Shown: piece after piece, positions 58,128-64,000 of the stretch
Layout of the letters: the number at the start of each line of letters is the position of its first letter
Numbering within the stretch: position 1 is the first letter of the stretch
Assembly (NCBI RefSeq): GCF_030704685.1
Contig: NZ_JAUZDX010000029.1
Location: forward strand, 1-64,000
Origin: Acidovorax sp. A1169
GTDB taxonomy: Bacteria; Pseudomonadota; Gammaproteobacteria; Burkholderiales; Burkholderiaceae_C
Reading direction: 5' to 3'
DNA: 64,000 bases
Made by a program: the position numbers and the translations under genes
The notes under the pieces: model-generated
Told to the model about the DNA's origin: nothing
Database searches by the model: none
What the model saw: only the letters and a program-made list of their open reading frames with translations

Positions 58128-60464
58128 GTGATTTTCGATGCTGCAAAAAGGCCAACTCGACAGGAATTTTCGTCCCAACGATTGGAACCTTGGAAAGTTT
58201 TTTGGTTTGTATTTGCGTTGGCCGGCTTGGCCATCGGGGTGCAGTTGCTTAACGTGCGACATGCTACGCGGGAGGCCGAGTCGGCAAGATTGTTGGACAT
58301 CAGCAGGTACGTGTCGGAAAACCTTACTCGCCAGCTCGACGGCCTCAACAAGACCCTGACCAACATAAAGCGCGACTACCGTGATTCTGTATTCAGCGCG
58401 TCGAGCGCAGATTCCTCGCGGCAGCTGCACTTGCTCACCGACGCGATCCAGGCGGTGAGTGGACTTGCGGTCTATGACGCCAATGGCACGGCCGTGGCTT
58501 CCGATCGAGACAGCGACGTGGGCAAGGACTTCTTCTCTCAGGAGTTCTTCACAGCGGTGCGCAGGCGGCCCGATCCCAATGTTCTCTATCTGTCGCGTCC
58601 GTCGGCTTCTGATGATGAGAGGGTTGCCTTGCACCTCTCTCGCGCGATCTTTAACACTAGCGGCCAATTCACAGGCGTAGTCAGCGCGACCTTAGACGAA
58701 GAGTTTTTCGCATTCACAGTTCGCTCCGCACTTTTTGCACCTGACATGCGTGCCACCTTGGTGCATCCGGATGGCGCAATTTTCGTGACAGTTCCAAAAA
58801 TCGAAGGCCGGCGTCCCGTGAATGTGGCGACACCTGGCTCAGCCTTCGTGGATCACGTTGTGAACAAGCGGAAGAGAACCGTTTTTGAGGGGCTTGTTGC
58901 CGTGACGGGTCGGGAGCGGCTGCTGGTGCTCACCAGTGTCCAGTCGCCTGAGCTTGGCTTGGACAACACCATTGTCTTCGCCGTCAGCCGCGAAAAATCT
59001 GCGGTCTACGCGCCCTGGTACCACCAGGTGAGAATCTATGTGTCGCTGTACTTGGCGGTGCTTTTGATGGCCACCGCTCTCCGATTGTTCGAAAGGCGCA
59101 GGCGTCGCAAACTCCTGCAGCAAGAAGAAGTCGCCCAGGCAGCACTGCGCTTGAGTGCATCACGATTGGAACGAGCGCTCGATGGAGCCCAACTGGGTTT
59201 GTGGGAGCTGCACGTTGACAGCAGGCAGCTGCAGTTGGACGCGCGCGGTGCACGCATGCTTGGCTATGAAGAATCCAACATGGTCCGCAGCACCCAAGAG
59301 TGGACCCAGACGCTGCATCAGGATGACCAAGCAGTGAATATTGCAGCATTTGCGGCACACCTCAAAGGCGATACGCCCGTCTACGAAAACGAGTTTCGTG
59401 TTGAGGTTAAGGACGGTGGATACGTCTGGCTTTTCAGCCGTGGCAAGGTCACAGAGCGTGCTCAAACAGGGGCGCCCCTGCGTGTCATAGGTACCTTCAT
59501 GGATGTTTCCGCCCGCAAGGCGAATGAAGCAGCCTTGGCGGAAGCAACCCTGTTGCAAAAACTCTCAGGTGAGATAGCTCAGATTGGTGGTTGGGCCGTG
59601 GAGGTCCCCTCCGGTGTCTCACGTTGGACCGAAGAGGTCTACCGGATCCATGATCTTGATCCCGTCGATGCCCCGGATTTGTCCAATGCACTTGACTTCT
59701 ATACAGAGGAATTCAAACCGGTAATTTCGGCGGCCATCGCGAAGGGAATGCAAGATGGAACGCCTTGGGATTTGGAACTTCAGATCGTATCAGCCAAGGG
59801 GCGCCTGGTTTGGGTAAGGGCGCAGGGTGCTGCAATTTGCCAAGGTGGAACTATTGTGAGGCTCGCGGGCGCCCTGCAGGACATCACTTCTCGCAAGCAA
59901 GCCGCACTGGAACTCCAGCGCCTAAATGCAGCCCTGTCCGAACTGTCATATCAGGACGCACTGACCGGAGTGGGCAACCGAAGGCTGTTCGACGAAGCTC
60001 TGAGTGCCGAATGGGGACGCAATGCTAGGCGGGGTTCGATGCTCGCGCTGCTCATGATCGATGTCGACTACTTCAAACGATTCAACGATCATCATGGGCA
60101 TCTGGGTGGAGACGAATGCTTGCGCCAGGTAGCCAATGTGCTCAGGGACACGCTTCGGCGCTCCCATGAACGGGCCATGCGGTATGGAGGCGAGGAGTTT
60201 GCGATTCTGCTGCCGGAGACATCCGTTGAAGGGGCATCCCTCGTTGCGCTGCGCATCCTGAGTGCAATGGCCGCTGCGCAGATTCCCCATGGCGCGTCGC
60301 CAGTGAGTCCTTGGGTCACCCTGAGTATCGGTGTTGCGGGCGTAATGCCAACTGTGGACGCGAAACCGTCCATGTTGACGCGGTTCGCCGATATGGCGCT
60401 CTACCAGGCCAAGGCCCAGGGGCGGGCGCGCCTGGCCACCTATGAAGATGTAGAACAAAAATAG
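58128..60464 (+). CDS. Membrane-bound PAS-GGDEF diguanylate cyclase
   Basis: A 778-residue signalling protein starting at GTG 58128 with GGAGG 10 bases upstream. Domains in order: transmembrane segment at about 24-42, a periplasmic sensory region of about 250 residues (Cache-like: SRYVSENLTRQLDGLNKTL ... AVYDANGTAVASD), a second membrane span at about 300-318, two PAS domains with PAC segments (about 350-470 and 475-600), and a GGDEF domain with active-site GGEEF at about 687-691. The usual RxxD inhibitory site is RSHE here, so feedback by c-di-GMP may be weak. Makes c-di-GMP in response to an unknown periplasmic signal. Confidence 0.92.
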   Translation: MIFDAAKRPTRQEFSSQRLEPWKVFWFVFALAGLAIGVQLLNVRHATREAESARLLDISRYVSENLTRQLDGLNKTLTNIKRDYRDSVFSASSADSSRQLHLLTDAIQAVSGLAVYDANGTAVASDRDSDVGKDFFSQEFFTAVRRRPDPNVLYLSRPSASDDERVALHLSRAIFNTSGQFTGVVSATLDEEFFAFTVRSALFAPDMRATLVHPDGAIFVTVPKIEGRRPVNVATPGSAFVDHVVNKRKRTVFEGLVAVTGRERLLVLTSVQSPELGLDNTIVFAVSREKSAVYAPWYHQVRIYVSLYLAVLLMATALRLFERRRRRKLLQQEEVAQAALRLSASRLERALDGAQLGLWELHVDSRQLQLDARGARMLGYEESNMVRSTQEWTQTLHQDDQAVNIAAFAAHLKGDTPVYENEFRVEVKDGGYVWLFSRGKVTERAQTGAPLRVIGTFMDVSARKANEAALAEATLLQKLSGEIAQIGGWAVEVPSGVSRWTEEVYRIHDLDPVDAPDLSNALDFYTEEFKPVISAAIAKGMQDGTPWDLELQIVSAKGRLVWVRAQGAAICQGGTIVRLAGALQDITSRKQAALELQRLNAALSELSYQDALTGVGNRRLFDEALSAEWGRNARRGSMLALLMIDVDYFKRFNDHHGHLGGDECLRQVANVLRDTLRRSHERAMRYGGEEFAILLPETSVEGASLVALRILSAMAAAQIPHGASPVSPWVTLSIGVAGVMPTVDAKPSMLTRFADMALYQAKAQGRARLATYEDVEQK

Positions 60465-60531
60465 GGGTCTACCCTGCGCGCCCAGCGTGCGGTCGGCCCT
60501 GTCGGGAAAACTTTTGCATTAATGGCAAATT

Positions 60532-61002
60532 TCAGGGGCTGCGGCTTTTACAAGCGGCAGATATCAACCGCTGCGACCACCCATTCGCCATATCCTTGAA
60601 CAGCACAGGGGCCTCACCCTCCTTGTATTCTTCGCGCGCAACAGCGGGCCCTTTCCAAACTGGAAGGGCGTGGTAGGAGAGCCAGAGGTACCAGGCTTTT
60701 TTGGTCGAGCAATCGACCACGACCTTCGCGTAGTAGGACCGATATGGTTGACCTCTGAATGATGTCCTGTTGCGATCACGCGAGACCCGTAGCTCAATCA
60801 TTACACGTTGATCAACACCAATAGGCTCAGGTTTGATTTCGATCAGGTTGTTCTCAGTCAGTGCCTGATCACCAGTGAGCGTGAACCATACTGTCTTTAC
60901 TTGGGCATGGGCACAGAGCACCTGCAATCCGAAGACGACAATCGCGGCGCCGATGCGGGTGGACTTAGAAATGACTGAACCCTCAATTTGAACGCGAGCC
61001 AT
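60532..61002 (-). CDS. Secreted hypothetical protein
   Basis: A 156-residue protein starting MARVQIEGSVISKSTRIG with a signal-like stretch ending LCAHAQ. The mature part (KTVWFTLTGDQALTENNLIE, YAKVVVDCSTKKAWYL, ANGWSQRLISAACK) has a Cys pair near each end and resembles the surface-adhesin-like small proteins common in Burkholderiales. Convergent with the cyclase gene. Function unknown. Confidence 0.65.
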   Translation of the reverse strand: MARVQIEGSVISKSTRIGAAIVVFGLQVLCAHAQVKTVWFTLTGDQALTENNLIEIKPEPIGVDQRVMIELRVSRDRNRTSFRGQPYRSYYAKVVVDCSTKKAWYLWLSYHALPVWKGPAVAREEYKEGEAPVLFKDMANGWSQRLISAACKSRSP

Positions 61003-61196
61003 AGAAGTCTTCGGATGTGAGGTCAGTAAAGAAAATTGGAATTCGCCGGCATTGTTTTCGAAAGTAGTCCGCTCTCTGCAAGGCAATCAGATCACGCTTT
61101 TACCTGAGAATGCATTCTGTCATGGCAGCTTCGCTTGCGCCTGGCAGATTGGGTGTAGCAAGCAAAGCGATGATCGATTGCCTATCGCGAGTGCAC

Positions 61197-61560
61197 CTAC
61201 CACTGGGTTGCCAGCTCGTGCAGGTGTTCCAGGAATGCGCTGGCCACCGGCGACAGGCGTTTGCCTTTGAGCCAGAGCGCCGACCAGGAGGATGGCGCAG
61301 GGAACCGGTTCGCCTGCAGCACTTCAAGCCCGTCCGCCGAAGGCTGGCCGGCGAGGGCGTGCCGGAACACCAGGTCTAGCCCTATGCCCCCAGCAATCGC
61401 TTGCTTGACGGATTCATTGCTGCCGAGTTCCAGCCGCACGCAAGGGTGCGGCTGCCGCAGCACGTACGCGTGAGGCGCCTGCCAAGGCACGGCACAGCGC
61501 GGAGATCGGGACCAGCGGGTTGTCCCTTACGCACAGCAGTTAGATCCTGCCAATCAGGTC
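61197..61560 (-). pseudogene. LysR-family regulator, effector-domain fragment
   Basis: The frame ends CVRLELGSNESVKQAIAGGI, GLDLVFRHAL, PAPSSWSALWLKGKRLSPVA, the last 90 residues of a CbbR/CysB-like effector domain. The DNA-binding domain and most of the effector domain are missing and a stop lies near 61544, so this is a decayed copy. Confidence 0.72.
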
Positions 61561-62314
61561 CATGGTGTTCACTTCTCGAACCCCGCTGCATAAATGACCT
61601 GCAGGGTAGTTTGAACACATGGCTCTCTTTACTTCGGCGCTACCTCTGCTGGTGATGCTAAAAAGTCACCAAAAATTCCACTGCCGAGCAATTGGGCTAT
61701 CTACGCCTGATGTGGCTTCAGCCAGGTCGCCAAGGTCTTGTTCCCCGTCGGTCCCGAGTCCACCTTCACCTGAAGGCCGAGCTGGCTTGTCGGTAGCCGA
61801 GCAATGCCGAATATCTTGCGTGCCCCCATGCGTCGAAGCGGCAGCCTTAAGGGTGCGGCTGCAGCCGTGGCAATAACTAAGGTCAACGAGGTAAATTTTG
61901 GATTGGTGAGACGCTATCCCCAAACGTTGTGAATGGCTGCCCAGAAGCGCACTCTTTTGGCGTTTGAGCGCGGTGTTGGTCCCGCTTCAACAACCCATCA
62001 CTTGATTACATCCTGGTTGCCCTCGGTCCACTGGGATGGGCGCGTTTCATATCCATCGAATTATGGGGTGTTGTAGGAGGTGTGTTGCAGGTTCAGACCG
62101 ACAGACTCTTCCTATGCGCAAGTTGCCAAGCACAAGCCTTTGTGTGCAGCCAATGTGACCGCGGCCACCGCTGATGCGCCAGTGGGCGCAGATATCACCC
62201 GTCGAAGTCTCCAACGCGAGGCTAGCAATCGTTATCAGCAAAGTCGCGCGGAGCGGCACAAACACGCAGCCCGCATGTATCGATGGCGAAATGTGACGTG
62301 CTGGCGCAGCATGG
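61561..62314. other. 750-bp stretch without recognisable genes
   Basis: Short frames exist on both strands (for example 61666-61923 minus), none with family features. GC is lower than in the flanking sigma factor gene. Probably decayed sequence. Confidence 0.4.
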
Positions 62315-63550
62315 TTAGTCACGTATCCCCTGCGTCGCCAGGTAGGCGCGCACCCGCGCATCGGCAGTCAGCCCGATGGCGCGCGACAGGGCGCTGCGCG
62401 CGGCGCTGGCGTGACCGCAGGCGCGCTGCAGGTGGGCTGTGGCCACCCAGTACGGCTGGTGGGCCGCGACGTCGGCCGCATTGATCGTGAGCAGCAGCGC
62501 CAGCCCCTGCGCTGGTTCGCCGGCTTCGCCCAAGGCCACAGCCTGGCCGATGCGCGCGCCCACCGTGGGCGACTGCGTCGCGAGCACGCCGTACAGGTGG
62601 GCGATGGCGCTCCACGGTGTCTGGCCGGTGTGGACGCGCTGGCAGTGCGCGGACTGGATGGCAGCCTCCAACTGCAGGCTGCCGGGCTGGCGCAGTGCGG
62701 CGGCGCGGTGCAGGCACTGCTCGGCCTCCTGGAGCAGCCTGCGGTCCCACAACCGGGTGTCTTGCCGGGTCAACGGCACGAAGGCGTTGTCGGCGTCGAA
62801 GCGCGCCGGTCGGCGGCTTTCGCAGTACAGCAGCAGGGCCAGCAGGCCCCAGGCTTCTGCACTGGCCGGCTGCAGGTGCACCACCAGGCGGGCCAGAAAG
62901 TGCGCCTCCGAAGCCAAGCCGTGCGTGGTCTCGTCAGCGGCGTCGGGCGCGGCGTCGCGCGTGCCCAGGGTATAGGCGCCGTAGATGCCGTCGAGCACGG
63001 CCGACAGGCGCTCGGGCAGCTCACGCGCTTCAGGTGTCTCAAAGCGCAGGCCCGCCCCGCGAATCCGCGCCTTGGCCCGCACCAGCCGCTGGGCCATGGC
63101 ACTGGGCGACACGAGGAACGCCTGGGCCAGCGTTTCCGCATGAAGGCCCAGCACGGCCTGCAGCATCAGCGGTGCGTGCATCGCTGGGGCCAGGGCCGGG
63201 TGGGCGCAGACGAACATGAGCCGCAGGCGATGGTCAGGCACATCGGGCGTGTCGGGTGCCTGCAGGTCGGACTCCAGCACCGCCAGGGTTTCGGGCGCCT
63301 GCTCCACCCGGCGGTGGCGGGCCGCCTGCAGCAGCTCGCGCCGGGCCGTCGTCAGGAGCCAGGCGTCCGGTGCATCGGGCACGCCGGTTTTAGGCCAGTG
63401 TTCGAGCGCGGCGAGCAGGGCCGAAGACAGCGCGTCTTCGGCGGCGGCCAGGTCGCGCCAGCGCCAGGCCAAGTGCGCCACCAGCCGGCCGTATGATGCG
63501 CGCGCCGCGGTTTCGGCCTGGCTCCAGCCGGGCGGCGGCGCGTCTAGCAT
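62315..63550 (-). CDS. ECF42-type RNA polymerase sigma factor
   Basis: A 411-residue sigma factor. The N-terminal region 2 contains YGRLVAHLAWRWRDLAAAEDALSSALLAAL and TGVPDAPDAWLLTTARREL; region 4-like PSAMAQRLVRAKARIRG follows, and the long C-terminal extension is helical and TPR-like (ALLLYCESRRPARFDADNAF...), as in the ECF42 group. That group is always paired with a DGPF protein, and one overlaps upstream (3-bp gap). No anti-sigma factor is needed in this group; the extension is thought to regulate. Confidence 0.88.
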   Translation of the reverse strand: MLDAPPPGWSQAETAARASYGRLVAHLAWRWRDLAAAEDALSSALLAALEHWPKTGVPDAPDAWLLTTARRELLQAARHRRVEQAPETLAVLESDLQAPDTPDVPDHRLRLMFVCAHPALAPAMHAPLMLQAVLGLHAETLAQAFLVSPSAMAQRLVRAKARIRGAGLRFETPEARELPERLSAVLDGIYGAYTLGTRDAAPDAADETTHGLASEAHFLARLVVHLQPASAEAWGLLALLLYCESRRPARFDADNAFVPLTRQDTRLWDRRLLQEAEQCLHRAAALRQPGSLQLEAAIQSAHCQRVHTGQTPWSAIAHLYGVLATQSPTVGARIGQAVALGEAGEPAQGLALLLTINAADVAAHQPYWVATAHLQRACGHASAARSALSRAIGLTADARVRAYLATQGIRD

Positions 63551-63553
63551 GGC

Positions 63554-63919
63554 TCAGACCGGCGCGCCGGGCGGCGGCGGCATCACCGGGCGGACTTCGA
63601 CGCCTGTGGCGGCGCACGGGGCCCGTGCCGCCCATTCAAGCGCCTGGTCGATCGAATCGACATTCAGGATAACGTAGCCACCCAGGTGCTCGCGCGTGTC
63701 GGCGAACGGTCCGTCCTGCACCTGCCGCTTGCCGTCCTTCACGCGCAGGGTCGTTGCCAGCTCGCGGGGTTGCAGGCCGTTGCCCGAGGTCATGGTACCG
63801 CTGGCGGAAATGGCGCCCATATACGACGTCCAGGCGCCCCAGTAGGCGGGGGATGTATCAGGGTTGTCGCGCTGGGCCAGGTCAGCCGGGCTTTCATAGA
63901 ACATCAGCATATATTTCAC
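63554..63919 (-). CDS. YCII/DGPF-domain protein
   Basis: A 121-residue protein with the name-giving DGPFADTREHLGGY segment and KYMLMFYESPADL start. The GTG at 63919 was chosen because CAGGAG lies at proper spacing; a TTG at 63925 is too close to it. Partner of the ECF42 sigma factor downstream. Exact function unknown. Confidence 0.85.
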   Translation of the reverse strand: MKYMLMFYESPADLAQRDNPDTSPAYWGAWTSYMGAISASGTMTSGNGLQPRELATTLRVKDGKRQVQDGPFADTREHLGGYVILNVDSIDQALEWAARAPCAATGVEVRPVMPPPPGAPV

Positions 63920-64000
63920 GGTCAACTCCTGTGCACGGGTGGCACGTAGGGGGGTGGAGCGCGACCATCGCGTTCCTACAAGCTGGATGCGCCAGTCCGC

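Noticed and set aside
61666..61923. Minus-strand 85-residue ORF in the gap after the LysR fragment
   Set aside because: No family features and an overlapping alternative frame of equal quality; probably decayed sequence.

Overview
The window is GC-rich bacterial DNA whose gene content points to a betaproteobacterium of the order Burkholderiales, most likely Comamonadaceae. The clues are several Bug/TctC-type periplasmic solute receptors, many LysR, MarR, GntR and TetR-controlled aromatic catabolic genes, a Burkholderiales-style dispersed double hairpin at about 23.9 kb, and an H-NS/MvaT-like short protein. No rRNA, tRNA or CRISPR array was seen.

Positions 1-18721 hold a pyridine (nicotinate) catabolic island. 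One divergent centre near 3.5 kb drives ferredoxin, ferredoxin-NADP reductase, a TetR regulator and enamidase leftward. Rightward it drives 6-hydroxynicotinate reductase, a UPF0280 protein, two tandem amino-acid-synthesis-family paralogues, a complete Liv-type ABC importer, a Tat-exported nicotinamidase, a second binding protein, and the two subunits of nicotinate dehydrogenase (NicA and NicB with fused cytochrome c). Read together, nicotinamide is deamidated in the periplasm, nicotinate is hydroxylated with electrons passed to cytochrome c, and the ring is then reduced (Hnr, probably fed by the ferredoxin pair) and opened (Ena). This is the reductive route known from anaerobic Eubacterium barkeri, rather than the maleamate route of pseudomonads. 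Three related 16-bp operator-like sequences (1323, 3503, 3525) tie the two divergent arms together.

Positions 18725-20124 carry an EVE-domain protein and two VOC proteins. Positions 20211-30053 look like a hydroxycinnamate (phenylpropanoid) unit: tannase/feruloyl-esterase lipoprotein, acyl-CoA dehydrogenase, Bug receptor, SDR dehydrogenase, feruloyl-CoA synthase-like ligase, enoyl-CoA hydratase, a divergent amidohydrolase and a MarR regulator. The set matches the CoA-dependent, hydrolytic side-chain shortening route (Cou/Phd type) that gives a benzoate plus acetyl-CoA.

At 30762/30763 the comM (yifB) gene is cut by a Tn7-like transposon of the Tn6022 kind: TnsA, TnsB, TnsC, TniQ and the zinc-finger target selector TnsF in one overlapping operon, with a convergent TnsE homologue (37040-38854). 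Behind it lie AT-richer cargo genes (HNH protein, XRE regulator, small zinc-ribbon pair, orphan 299-aa protein, H-NS-like protein) up to about 44 kb, and then a graveyard of IS66, IS3 and IS481 remnants. The distal transposon end and the 5' half of comM were not found in the window.

Positions 46979-63919 are mixed accessory genes: a surface lipoprotein with a carbohydrate-binding-like domain and beta propeller, an orphan Liv-type binding protein, a LysR/NADP-reductase pair, an NTF2-like protein, an extradiol dioxygenase-Bug-FAH hydrolase operon facing a GntR regulator across a perfect palindrome, a large PAS-GGDEF cyclase, a LysR fragment, and an ECF42-type sigma factor with its DGPF partner at the right edge.
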